Shown here: positions 6,706 through 14,530 of the stretch, in pieces
Layout: every line of letters begins with the position of its first letter
Position numbering within the stretch: the stretch's first letter is position 1
Source of the DNA: Erysipelothrix sp.
GTDB taxonomy: Bacteria; Bacillota_I; Bacilli_A; Erysipelotrichales; Erysipelotrichaceae
DNA: 15,692 nucleotides
Direction: 5' to 3'
Assembly: GCA_030152625.1 (NCBI GenBank)
Contig: JASLJD010000120.1
Location: 1-15,692 of the forward strand
The notes under the pieces: generated by a model
What the model was told of the DNA's origin: nothing
Database searches by the model: none
The model's input: the letters and a program-made list of their open reading frames with translations, nothing else
Made by a program: the position numbers and the translations under genes

Positions 6706-6721
6706 GTTATTGCGATAAGAT
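6693..6721 (+). promoter_or_regulatory. Promoter of the hrcA-grpE-dnaK-dnaJ operon
   Basis: A perfect TTGACA -35 box (6693-6698) straddles the CIRCE spacer and right arm. A 17-base spacer leads to TAAGAT (6716-6721) as a plausible -10. Transcription would begin near 6728, leaving a leader of about 30 bases. HrcA bound to CIRCE would cover the -35 box, which is direct steric repression. Confidence 0.75.
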
Positions 6722-6756
6722 TAAGATGTGAAGAAACAAGACATAGGAGGAAAACG

Positions 6757-7797
6757 ATGCTAACCCCAAGGAAAATCGAAGTTTTTAAAGCGATCGTGAA
6801 CGAATTTGTTAACACAGCCGAACCTGTTGGTTCAAAAACCTTGATTGAAAAATATGATTTACCTTACTCATCGGCAACGATTCGTAATGAGATGAGTGAT
6901 TTGGAAAAAATGGGGCTTTTAGAAAAGACACATACATCAAGCGGGCGAGTACCTTCAACAAAAGGTTATCGCTTTTATGTTGAGCACTTGATGGAAAATG
7001 TTGAAAACGAGGCGGTCGAAAAAGCGCTTGAGCAAATTTTTGCCGATCGTCGTTTGAGTCTGGATGAAGCCATCCGGCAGAGCTGTGATATTTTATCACA
7101 GATGACCAATTTAACTTCGGTTGCTTTAGGTTCGAAGACCGATGAGAGACTGAAAAGTATCCAGGTCATTCCCTTAAATGAACTTTCGGGAATGTCGGTT
7201 ATTGTGACAGACTCCGGGCATGCAGAGCATCGTGTCTTTCAATTTGAAGATGAGGTTTCATCCGAAGAAATAGAGCAATGTACGCTCATCCTGAATGATC
7301 GTTTAACAGGAACACCATTATCACAAGTTGTGGAAAAAATGGAAAGTTTGAAACCGATCCTTGCCAGTCGGCTTAGTCAATATGAAGTCTTGTTTGAAGC
7401 TTTTGTCGGTGCTTTTTTGAAATTCGCTCAAGATGAAATATACATGAGTGGACGGCAAAACATGTTGTATCAACCGGAATTCTCGGATGTTGAAAAGTTA
7501 AGAGAATTAACCAACATGCTTGAAGAAAGTGTTGTATGGCAACAAATATCGACAAAACAAGAAAAGTTAACGCTTAAAAATTCAGGGAGTGAATTAACTT
7601 GGGTCGATGATCTCGCATTTGTCTCACGTTCTGTTGAAGTCGATGATGAAGAACGTAAACTGATGGTTGTCGGACCGAGCCGAATGGAATATGGTTCAGT
7701 CATTTCCATGATGGATTATGTCAGTGAGATGATTGAGGAAGTGTATGGAAAGGGTGGTCAAAGTGAGCGAAGAAAAGACGAAGACAAAGACTCCTGA
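6757..7797 (+). CDS. hrcA: Heat-inducible transcriptional repressor HrcA
   Basis: The 346-residue protein begins with the HrcA winged-helix domain (about 1-75): PRKIEVFKAIVNEFV, EPVGSKTLIEKY, SSATIRNEMSDLEKMGLLEKTHTSSGRVPSTKGYRFYV. A central GAF-like dimerisation region and a C-terminal GxxRMEYGSVISMMDYVSEMI-type segment (about 309-331) follow, as in the family. HrcA binds CIRCE as a dimer and represses class I heat-shock genes; its activity depends on GroEL in B. subtilis. It is autoregulated here through the CIRCE at 6679-6705. An ideal AGGAGG (6745-6750) lies 6 bases before ATG 6757. The C-terminal tail after residue 332 is charged, and its coding sequence overlaps the start of grpE. Confidence 0.97.
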   Translation: MLTPRKIEVFKAIVNEFVNTAEPVGSKTLIEKYDLPYSSATIRNEMSDLEKMGLLEKTHTSSGRVPSTKGYRFYVEHLMENVENEAVEKALEQIFADRRLSLDEAIRQSCDILSQMTNLTSVALGSKTDERLKSIQVIPLNELSGMSVIVTDSGHAEHRVFQFEDEVSSEEIEQCTLILNDRLTGTPLSQVVEKMESLKPILASRLSQYEVLFEAFVGAFLKFAQDEIYMSGRQNMLYQPEFSDVEKLRELTNMLEESVVWQQISTKQEKLTLKNSGSELTWVDDLAFVSRSVEVDDEERKLMVVGPSRMEYGSVISMMDYVSEMIEEVYGKGGQSERRKDEDKDS

Positions 7798-8338
7798 AGA
7801 CTTGTCTGAAGAAGAGGCATCTGAAAAAGAAGAAGCTCAAGAGGAGCGAAAAGATCTTCAAGAGGAAGTCGACGAAAAGGATGCTATGGAATTGTTGAAG
7901 GAAGAAAATCAAAAATTAAAAGATGAACTTGAAAAATTTCAAAACAAATATTACAAAGCACATGCCGATCTTGAAAATGTTCGAAAACGCTTAGAAAGAA
8001 ATCATCGTTTAGAACAAAAATACAAGATTCAAAATTTCGCTTTAGATATTTTACCGGCGATTGATAACTTAGAACGAGCGCTTAAACAAGAATCAGAAGA
8101 TGAGGCCTTGAAAGAAGGCGTTGAGATGATCTATCAACAAATCTTGACAGCCCTTGAACAAGAGGGCGTGAAGGCGATTGAAGCCTTGGATCAAGAATTT
8201 GACCCACAGTATCATCAAGCGATGATGACGGAGAAAAAAGAGGGCGTTAAGCCGAATGTGGTCATTGAAGAATTTCAAAAAGGCTATATGCTTAAAGATC
8301 GTATCTTAAGAGCAAGCCTAGTCAAAGTAAGTGAATAG
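7763..8338 (+). CDS. grpE: Nucleotide exchange factor GrpE
   Basis: GrpE is the nucleotide exchange factor that releases ADP from DnaK. The protein has an acidic, disordered N-terminus rich in Glu/Lys, a long coiled-coil helix (ENQKLKDELEKFQNKYYKAHADLENVRKR region) and the C-terminal beta domain ending KDRILRASLVKVSE, which is diagnostic. I chose GTG 7763 (VSEEKTKT, 191 residues), preceded by AAGGGTGG, which overlaps hrcA by 35 bases. In-frame ATG 7733 or 7745 would add 10 or 6 residues but have poorly placed ribosome binding sites. The overlap implies translational coupling to hrcA. Stop TAG is at 8336-8338. Confidence 0.93.
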   Translation: MSEEKTKTKTPEDLSEEEASEKEEAQEERKDLQEEVDEKDAMELLKEENQKLKDELEKFQNKYYKAHADLENVRKRLERNHRLEQKYKIQNFALDILPAIDNLERALKQESEDEALKEGVEMIYQQILTALEQEGVKAIEALDQEFDPQYHQAMMTEKKEGVKPNVVIEEFQKGYMLKDRILRASLVKVSE

Positions 8339-8365
8339 TTTAAATTAGAATAGGGAGGATATAAA

Positions 8366-10183
8366 ATGAGTAAAATTATCGGTATTGACTTAGGAACAAC
8401 AAATTCAGCTGTCGCTGTGATGGATGGGGGCGAAGCTGTTGTTATTACAAACCCAGAAGGAAATCGTACAACCCCATCGGTGATCAGTTTTAAAGATGGC
8501 GAGCGTATTGTCGGTGATGCAGCAAAAAGACAAGTTGTCACAAACCCAGACACAGCATCTTCAGTAAAGCGTTTAATTGGAACTAATGAAAAAGTTACAT
8601 TAGATGGTAAAGAATACCGTCCAGAAGAACTTTCAGCAATGATTCTTTCTTATATCAAGTCTTATGCAGAGGATTATCTCGGTGAGGAAGTTAATAAAGC
8701 TGTTATTACAGTTCCAGCTTACTTTAATGACGCTCAGCGTCAAGCAACAAAAGATGCAGGCCGTATTGCAGGTTTAGAGGTTGAACGTATTATCAACGAA
8801 CCGACCGCAGCTGCCTTAGCTTTTGGTATTGACAAAACTGAACAAGAACAAAAAGTGCTTGTCTTTGACCTTGGTGGCGGTACATTTGACGTATCGATTT
8901 TAGAACTTGCCGACGGAACATTTGAAGTTCTTTCAACATCCGGTGACAACAAATTAGGTGGCGATGATTTCGACCATATTGTTGTTGATTATCTTGTTGA
9001 CATGTTTAAAAAGGATAACGGTATCGACTTAACACAAGATAAAATGGCCATGCAAAGATTGAAAGAAGCAGCAGAGAAAGCAAAGAAAGAACTTTCATCC
9101 ACTGTTTCAACTCAAATTTCATTACCATTTATTTCGGCAGGCGAAGCCGGTCCACTTCACTTAGAAACAACGCTTACAAGAGCGAAATTTGAAGAAATGA
9201 CCAAAGAACTTGTCGATCGTACAATGATTCCAGTTCGCAATGCTCTCAAAGATGCTGGCTTAACAAAAAATGATATTCATCATGTTCTACTTGTGGGTGG
9301 ATCAACACGTATCCCAGCAGTCAATGAAGCGATTAAGAAAGAACTTGGTAAAGAGCCAAACAAATCTGTGAACCCTGATGAAGTTGTTTCGATGGGTGCA
9401 GCCATTCAAGCGGGTGTTATCGCCGGAGATGTCGATGATGTTCTCTTGCTTGATGTTACACCTCTTTCCTTGGGTATTGAGACCATGGGTGGTGTGATGA
9501 CCGTGCTTATCCCGCGTAACACAACCATTCCAACATCAAAATCCCAAGTCTTCTCAACTGCAGCGGATAATCAACCAGCGGTTGATATCAACGTCTTGCA
9601 AGGTGAAAGACCAATGGCAAAAGATAACAAGCAACTTGGACTCTTTAAGCTCGATGGTATTCCACCAGCACCACGCGGTGTTCCACAAATCGAAGTTACT
9701 TTCGACATTGATGTAAACGGTATTGTGAATGTTTCCGCTGAGGATAAAGGAACGGGTAAACAACAATCCATTACCATTACAAACAGCTCAGGCTTAAGTG
9801 AAGAAGAAATTGAGAAAATGGTGAAAGAAGCTGAAGAGCATGCTGAAGAAGACGAAAAACGTCGTGAAGAAGTAGAATTACGCAATCAAGCTGAACAATT
9901 CATTCACCAGATCAATACAACACTTGAAGATGAGAATATTGAAGTCAGTGACGAAGAACGCGCAGAAGTCGAAAAACTACGCGATGAATTACAAGAAGCC
10001 TTGAACAATGATGATATGGATCAACTCAAAGAGAAGCTTGAAGCGCTTGAAACAGCGGCTCAAGCAATGGCCGAAGCCATGTATGCGCAGCAAGCTGATG
10101 GCGGCGTTCATGCGGAACCATTTGAAGATCCAGCTGGCAATGACGAAGATGTCGTCGATGCAGAATTTGAAGAGAAAGAATAA
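8366..10183 (+). CDS. dnaK: Chaperone protein DnaK (Hsp70)
   Basis: The 605-residue protein is full length for a Gram-positive DnaK. The ATPase domain shows IGIDLGTTNSAVAVMDGG (5-22), the phosphate loop VFDLGGGTFDVSI, and LVGGSTRIPAV. It lacks the roughly 24-residue insertion found in Gram-negative DnaK after the first ATPase segment. The interdomain linker is DDVLLLDVTPLSLGIET. The substrate-binding beta domain and alpha-helical lid follow, and the C-terminus is acidic (DEDVVDAEFEEKE). DnaK binds exposed hydrophobic segments of unfolded proteins, with DnaJ stimulating ATP hydrolysis and GrpE exchanging nucleotide; both partners are encoded next to it. A strong AGGGAGGA ribosome binding site precedes ATG 8366. 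There is no terminator or promoter in the 27-base gap after grpE. Confidence 0.99.
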   Translation: MSKIIGIDLGTTNSAVAVMDGGEAVVITNPEGNRTTPSVISFKDGERIVGDAAKRQVVTNPDTASSVKRLIGTNEKVTLDGKEYRPEELSAMILSYIKSYAEDYLGEEVNKAVITVPAYFNDAQRQATKDAGRIAGLEVERIINEPTAAALAFGIDKTEQEQKVLVFDLGGGTFDVSILELADGTFEVLSTSGDNKLGGDDFDHIVVDYLVDMFKKDNGIDLTQDKMAMQRLKEAAEKAKKELSSTVSTQISLPFISAGEAGPLHLETTLTRAKFEEMTKELVDRTMIPVRNALKDAGLTKNDIHHVLLVGGSTRIPAVNEAIKKELGKEPNKSVNPDEVVSMGAAIQAGVIAGDVDDVLLLDVTPLSLGIETMGGVMTVLIPRNTTIPTSKSQVFSTAADNQPAVDINVLQGERPMAKDNKQLGLFKLDGIPPAPRGVPQIEVTFDIDVNGIVNVSAEDKGTGKQQSITITNSSGLSEEEIEKMVKEAEEHAEEDEKRREEVELRNQAEQFIHQINTTLEDENIEVSDEERAEVEKLRDELQEALNNDDMDQLKEKLEALETAAQAMAEAMYAQQADGGVHAEPFEDPAGNDEDVVDAEFEEKE

Positions 10184-10212
10184 TTGAATAAGAACGGAAT
10201 GCGGAGGTAAAA

Positions 10213-11316
10213 ATGGCACAAAAACGAGATTATTATGAGGTGTTGGGTGTCTCCAACTCCGCAACAGCCGATGAGATTAAACGGGCTTATCGTAAGCTCG
10301 CAAAAAAATATCATCCTGATGTGAATAAAGCAGAAGATGCCGAAGAAAAATTTAAAGAAGTGCAAGAGGCTTACGAAGTCTTAAGTGATGAAAGTAAGCG
10401 TGCGAATTACGATCGTTTTGGTCATGCAGCATTTGACCAAAACGGTGGCTTCGGCGGTGGAGGATTTGAAGGTTTTAGCGGTGGATTTGACGATATCTTT
10501 GAAAGCTTCTTTGGAGGCTTTGGCGGTCAAACAGCGCAAAGCAATCGTCCTCGAAAAGGTCGAGATCGCTTCATGTCAATGAATATTGACTTTATGGAAG
10601 CGATCTTTGGTGCGGAGAAAACGGTTGAACTGACAGTTGAAGAAACATGTACAGCTTGCCATGGAAGTGGTGCTTACAGTTCTTCGGATGTCCAAACATG
10701 TCCAACATGTAATGGTTCTGGACAAACAGTCACCCAACAAAGGACACCTTTTGGGGTTTTTCAATCACAAACAACCTGCCATGATTGTGGCGGAAGCGGC
10801 GAGAAAATCACGCGTTTCTGTGATGTTTGTGGTGGTGATGGTTACAACCGTAAGAAAGTTAATGTGGATATCAAAGTTCCAGCAGGGATTGTCACCGGTC
10901 AGCAATTACGTGTCAGTGGTAAAGGTGAACGTGGTTTAAATGGCGGCCCCAATGGTGACTTACTGATTGAAGTGATTGTTGGAACACATCCTCATTTCCG
11001 TCGTGAAGGCAACCATATTCATATTCAGGTTCCATTGTCTGTTGTGGATGCAACGCTGGGAACTGAAATTGAAGTACCCACAGTTTATGGCGATGTGAAT
11101 CTAAAGATTCCAGCGGGAACTCAACCGAATACAAAATTTAGATTGCGTGATAAAGGGGTCCCTGATCTAAGAACAGGAAAAAAAGGCGACCAGTATGTCG
11201 AAGTAAAACTGGAGGTCCCTAAGAAATTATCCCGTCAAGAAAAAGAAATATTCGAACAATTACGTGAGAAAAAAGGTGACACGGTCTTTGACCGTTTCAA
11301 AAAGGCGTTCAAATAA
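10213..11316 (+). CDS. dnaJ: Chaperone protein DnaJ (Hsp40, class A)
   Basis: The 367-residue protein has all class A DnaJ parts in order: a J domain with HPD at 34-36, a Gly/Phe-rich region (about 78-105), a zinc domain with four C-x-x-C-x-G-x-G repeats (Cys pairs 146/149, 163/166, 189/192, 203/206), and C-terminal substrate-binding domains with ending DRFKKAFK. It delivers unfolded clients to DnaK and triggers its ATPase. GGAGG lies a few bases before ATG 10213, and the gene follows dnaK by 29 bases. It is the last gene of the hrcA operon; its final codons form the 5' arm of a hairpin before clpB. Confidence 0.99.
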   Translation: MAQKRDYYEVLGVSNSATADEIKRAYRKLAKKYHPDVNKAEDAEEKFKEVQEAYEVLSDESKRANYDRFGHAAFDQNGGFGGGGFEGFSGGFDDIFESFFGGFGGQTAQSNRPRKGRDRFMSMNIDFMEAIFGAEKTVELTVEETCTACHGSGAYSSSDVQTCPTCNGSGQTVTQQRTPFGVFQSQTTCHDCGGSGEKITRFCDVCGGDGYNRKKVNVDIKVPAGIVTGQQLRVSGKGERGLNGGPNGDLLIEVIVGTHPHFRREGNHIHIQVPLSVVDATLGTEIEVPTVYGDVNLKIPAGTQPNTKFRLRDKGVPDLRTGKKGDQYVEVKLEVPKKLSRQEKEIFEQLREKKGDTVFDRFKKAFK

Positions 11317-11328
11317 AGAAACGCCTTT
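11301..11328 (+). terminator. Putative terminator/attenuator between dnaJ and clpB
   Basis: AAAGGCGTT (11301-11309) and AACGCCTTT (11320-11328) form a 9-bp stem with a 10-nt loop that contains the dnaJ stop. The T-tract after it is short and broken (TTTCTTT), so termination may be incomplete and some read-through into clpB is possible. Confidence 0.65.
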
Positions 11329-11330
11329 CT

Positions 11331-11359
11331 TTAGCACCGGCATTAGCACTCTATATAGA
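11331..11359 (+). promoter_or_regulatory. Weak candidate promoter of clpB
   Basis: TTAGCA (11331-11336) and TATAGA (11354-11359) are separated by 17 bases, and the -10 falls inside the CIRCE spacer. Both boxes are only partial matches to consensus, so the call rests mainly on position relative to the operator and to the hairpin upstream. Confidence 0.35.
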
Positions 11360-11369
11360 TAACTGCTAA
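11343..11369 (+). promoter_or_regulatory. CIRCE-like operator of clpB
   Basis: TTAGCACTC (11343-11351), nine bases, then AACTGCTAA (11361-11369). The left arm is a perfect CIRCE half; the right arm matches 7 of 9 positions of GAGTGCTAA. It lies 15 bases before the clpB start. A further TTAGCACC half-like element occurs just upstream at 11331-11338. HrcA control of clpB is inferred from this site. Confidence 0.85.
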
Positions 11370-11384
11370 AAAAGGAGGTCCATA

Positions 11385-13910
11385 ATGTATAATTTAACCG
11401 AATTAGCACAAAAAGCCTTGATGGAAGCCAGCCAATTCGCGCAAAGTTATGGCCATCAATTGCTTGATAACAAGCATGTTTTAAAGGCTGTTTTGTCAGC
11501 TCAGGATGCGGACCCTGTTTTTGAAGCGATGAAAGTTGATAAATACCAACTGCTTGAAAAGGTCAATAATGATCTTGATAAGCTGCCTAAAATCAGTGGA
11601 CAAGTAAATCTTTCAATGGGGCAAAACCTCATGAACAGTCTTCAAAAAGCTCAAGATTGGTCTGAAAAGCAAGGCGATGAATACATATCCATGATGGCGA
11701 TTCTTCTTGCGATTTTAGAAGAAAAGTCCTATGGATTGGATTTAAAAGCAATGGAAAAAGAAATCATGGCAATGAGAGGAGGTAAAACCATGGAAACAGC
11801 ACAAACAGAGAATCAATTGAATGCACTTGAAAAATATGGACATGATTTAGTCCAAGATGTTCGCGATGGTCGTATCGATCCAGTCATTGGGCGAGATGAT
11901 GAAATTCGTCGGGTGATTCAAATACTCTCTCGTAAAAATAAAAACAATCCGATTCTGATCGGTGAACCAGGCGTTGGTAAAACTGCGATTGCGGAAGGGC
12001 TCGCATGGCGGATTATGCGTGGTGATGTTCCTTTTAGTCTTAAAGGGAAACGCTTAATTGAACTTGACATGGGTTCATTGATTGCGGGAGCCAAATATCG
12101 CGGTGAATTTGAAGAACGCCTTAAAGCGGTGCTTAATGAGGTGAAAGAAGCGGATGGTGAAGTGCTTTTATTCATCGATGAAATCCACAATTTGGTGGGT
12201 GCGGGTAAAACAGAAGGCGCTATGGACGCAGCCAATTTACTCAAACCGATGTTGGCTCGAGGCGAATTGAATCTCATTGGTGCAACCACTTATCAAGAAT
12301 ATCGTGAATACATTGAAAAAGATGCCGCACTTGAACGGCGCTTTCAAAGAATTCAAGTTGATGAGCCAAGTGTCGAAGACACGATTTCAATTCTTCGAGG
12401 GCTCAAGGACCGCTTTGAATCTCATCACGGAGTAAAAATCCTTGATGAAGCCATTGTCGCTGCATCGGAACTATCCAATCGTTACATCAGCGATCGTTTC
12501 TTGCCTGATAAAGCGATTGATTTGATCGATGAAGCGAGTGCATCGATCCGTGTAGAAATGGAATCGATGCCTGAAGAGCTGGATGAACTCAATCGTAAAA
12601 TTCGTCAACTTGAAATCGAAGAGATGGCATTGAAGAAAGAAACGGATGAGAAAACTTTAGCACGTCGTGATGAAATTATTGAAGAACTTGACTCGCTTCA
12701 AAAAGATTATGATCGTCTTTATGAAGAATGGAGCAAGGAAAAAGAACAAGTTGATGATATTAAAGGCGCTAAAGAACGTTTAGAGAAGGCACGCTTAGAC
12801 TTTGAAAAGGCACAAAATGAAGCTCGCTATGAAGATGCCGCACGTCTTCAGTATGAAACCATTCCAGAACTTGAAAAATTGATTCAAGAAGGCAATGAGA
12901 TGGAAAAAGAGGGCGGCTTGATTCAAGAAATTGTGACGCGTGAGCAGATCGCGGAAATTGTTTCTAAATGGACCGGCATCGATGTGACTGATTTAGTCGC
13001 ATCAGAACGAGAAAAACTTTTAAACTTAAGCGATGTTCTCAGAAAAAGCGTCAAAGGCCAAGACCATGCTTTACAAAAGGTCAGTGATGCGATCGTTCGC
13101 TCTAAAGCACAGATCCAAGATGAAAACAGACCGCTTGGTTCCTTTATGTTTCTAGGACCAACGGGAGTAGGAAAGACAGAGGTAGCCCGTGTCTTAGCGA
13201 AGGAATTGTTTGATGATGAACGGAATATGATTCGTATTGATATGAGTGAGTACATGGAAAAACACAGTGTCTCACGCCTTATTGGAGCGCCACCGGGTTA
13301 TGTAGGCTATGAGCAAGGTGGTCAGTTAACGGAAGCGGTTCGTCGTCATCCTTACTCTATTGTTTTGCTGGATGAAATTGAAAAGGCACATCCTGATGTT
13401 TTCAATGTTTTACTACAAATTTTAGATGATGGGCATATTACCGACAGCAAGGGTGTTACCGTCGATTTTAAGAATACAATTATTATTATGACATCGAATT
13501 TAGGAAGTGAGTTTGCCTTTGAAGAAAATCTAAAAGATCGCGATGAACACTATATGCATGCTGTTCAAAGTCATTTCAAACCCGAATTTATCAATCGTAT
13601 TGATGATATCATTGTCTTCAATGCTTTAAATGAGCCAATACTCGTTGAGATTGCAGAAAAATTTGTTGGGGAATTGGCTAAGCGCATGCAAGCTCGTGAT
13701 TTGGAACTTTCCATGACCGATGAGGCCTTGAAGAAAATTGTTGAATTAGGCAGTGATCTTCAATATGGTGCACGTCCGATGAAGCGTTTCATCGAACAAG
13801 AAATTGAAACAAAAATCGCTTATGCGATTATTGAAGAAGAACCTCAAGAAGCAGCTAAGGTTTATGTGGATTTTAAAGACGATGATTTCGATGTTTACAT
13901 CGAGGCATAA
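11385..13910 (+). CDS. clpB: ATP-dependent protein disaggregase ClpB
   Basis: The 841-residue Hsp100 protein consists of an N-domain (1 to about 130), AAA+ module 1 with Walker A GEPGVGKT (193-200), pore-loop KYRGEFEER, Walker B LLFIDE (261-266) and ALERRF arginine finger region (about 316-320), then a long coiled-coil middle domain (about 395-515, DnaK interaction). AAA+ module 2 has Walker A GPTGVGKT (591-598), pore loop PGYVGYE and Walker B LLDE (661-664). The middle domain's length separates ClpB from ClpC and ClpE, and no ClpP-binding loop is apparent. ClpB pulls polypeptides out of aggregates together with DnaK-DnaJ-GrpE, encoded just upstream. ATG 11385 has AAGGAGG. A second, near-ideal ribosome binding site and ATG lie in frame at residue 136, which could give a short isoform. 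Confidence 0.98.
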   Translation: MYNLTELAQKALMEASQFAQSYGHQLLDNKHVLKAVLSAQDADPVFEAMKVDKYQLLEKVNNDLDKLPKISGQVNLSMGQNLMNSLQKAQDWSEKQGDEYISMMAILLAILEEKSYGLDLKAMEKEIMAMRGGKTMETAQTENQLNALEKYGHDLVQDVRDGRIDPVIGRDDEIRRVIQILSRKNKNNPILIGEPGVGKTAIAEGLAWRIMRGDVPFSLKGKRLIELDMGSLIAGAKYRGEFEERLKAVLNEVKEADGEVLLFIDEIHNLVGAGKTEGAMDAANLLKPMLARGELNLIGATTYQEYREYIEKDAALERRFQRIQVDEPSVEDTISILRGLKDRFESHHGVKILDEAIVAASELSNRYISDRFLPDKAIDLIDEASASIRVEMESMPEELDELNRKIRQLEIEEMALKKETDEKTLARRDEIIEELDSLQKDYDRLYEEWSKEKEQVDDIKGAKERLEKARLDFEKAQNEARYEDAARLQYETIPELEKLIQEGNEMEKEGGLIQEIVTREQIAEIVSKWTGIDVTDLVASEREKLLNLSDVLRKSVKGQDHALQKVSDAIVRSKAQIQDENRPLGSFMFLGPTGVGKTEVARVLAKELFDDERNMIRIDMSEYMEKHSVSRLIGAPPGYVGYEQGGQLTEAVRRHPYSIVLLDEIEKAHPDVFNVLLQILDDGHITDSKGVTVDFKNTIIIMTSNLGSEFAFEENLKDRDEHYMHAVQSHFKPEFINRIDDIIVFNALNEPILVEIAEKFVGELAKRMQARDLELSMTDEALKKIVELGSDLQYGARPMKRFIEQEIETKIAYAIIEEEPQEAAKVYVDFKDDDFDVYIEA
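11777..11792 (+). promoter_or_regulatory. Internal ribosome binding site and ATG within clpB
   Basis: AGGAGG (11777-11782), a 7-base spacer and an in-frame ATG (11790-11792, Met136) lie in the linker between the N-domain and the first AAA+ module. The Shine-Dalgarno core is supplied by the codons for Arg-Gly-Gly. Initiation here would give a 706-residue ClpB lacking the N-domain, like the E. coli short form that starts at codon 149 in the equivalent linker. Confidence 0.6.
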
Positions 13911-13911
13911 A

Positions 13912-13941
13912 AAAAGACCAGTGAATTTTCACTGGTCTTTT
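13912..13941. terminator. Bidirectional intrinsic terminator between clpB and the membrane-protein gene
   Basis: A 14-bp perfect stem, AAAAGACCAGTGAA (13912-13925) with TTCACTGGTCTTTT (13928-13941), with A-run and T-run flanks. It begins 2 bases after the clpB stop and ends 2 bases before the stop of the convergent minus-strand gene, so it can serve both. Confidence 0.9.
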
Positions 13942-13943
13942 GA

Positions 13944-14510
13944 TTATTTATCTTCTTTTTTTTCACTGAATTCATTTTTTCTCCGCCAAATTTGACGTTT
14001 ATATCGGAACCAAATACCCCAACGACTTGCGCTATAAAAGATAAAAAGAACCATTAAAAAGGATATAAAACGAAGTTCTGCTTCCGAACGACCTCCTTGA
14101 GCGAGATTTGAAAACATGATGAAGACCATAAGAAGGGACATCAAAGCCCGGCTTAAGGCTTCACTTCGCATGATGTCAAGTGCTTCCAAGGACTCAATTA
14201 ATTTGAGTTCTTTTTCTGTTAAATCTAAAACAGGTCTGTTTTTGAGAAAAAAGAAACGGAAGTAAATTTCGAGCCCTAAAACAAAGGCAAGGGTTAAAGC
14301 AACACTGATAAAAGTATTGATTTTAAAAATCCCAAAAGGAACAAGAAAAATCATGGTGCCAAAAAGATGACGACTGGTGTAATAGTGCATAAATTTCAAT
14401 TCAAATTCCATGATTTGATAGCCTTCTTTTTTATTTGATTTTAAATAGAGATAGCGTCTTCGACGATCTCTGATCATATTCGAACGAAGTAAGTCAATAG
14501 ACTCAAGCAT
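13944..14510 (-). CDS. Four-helix membrane protein of unknown function
   Basis: I do not recognise this 188-residue protein. It has a basic N-terminal segment (NMIRDRRRRYLYLKSNKK, 11-28), then hydrophobic stretches at about 49-64, 66-88, 119-137 and 146-166, most likely four membrane helices arranged as two hairpins. A charged linker with TEKELKLIESLEALD (98-112) lies between the pairs, and the tail is highly charged (YKRQIWRRKNEFSEKKEDK region). By the positive-inside rule, both ends and the linker are likely cytoplasmic. ATG 14510 is preceded by AAAGGTG about 8 bases upstream. It follows the HAD phosphatase gene by 20 bases and probably shares its transcript. No catalytic motif is visible. 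Confidence 0.8.
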   Translation of the reverse strand: MLESIDLLRSNMIRDRRRRYLYLKSNKKEGYQIMEFELKFMHYYTSRHLFGTMIFLVPFGIFKINTFISVALTLAFVLGLEIYFRFFFLKNRPVLDLTEKELKLIESLEALDIMRSEALSRALMSLLMVFIMFSNLAQGGRSEAELRFISFLMVLFIFYSASRWGIWFRYKRQIWRRKNEFSEKKEDK

Positions 14511-14530
14511 TCAATAATCACCTTTCTTTT

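Noticed and set aside
7756..7762. GGTCAAA resembling a CtsR heptamer at the start of grpE
   Set aside because: CtsR operators are tandem heptamers; no second copy lies at the right spacing and the site is inside coding sequence.
9571..9885. Long antisense open frame opposite dnaK (and similar ones opposite clpB, rnjA, hrcA)
   Set aside because: Low-complexity Ser/Pro/Phe-rich translations with no ribosome binding site, explained as shadows of strongly coding sense genes.
10443..10530. Repeat-like GGT/GGA-rich tract in dnaJ
   Set aside because: This is the normal Gly/Phe-rich region of DnaJ, not a DNA repeat element.
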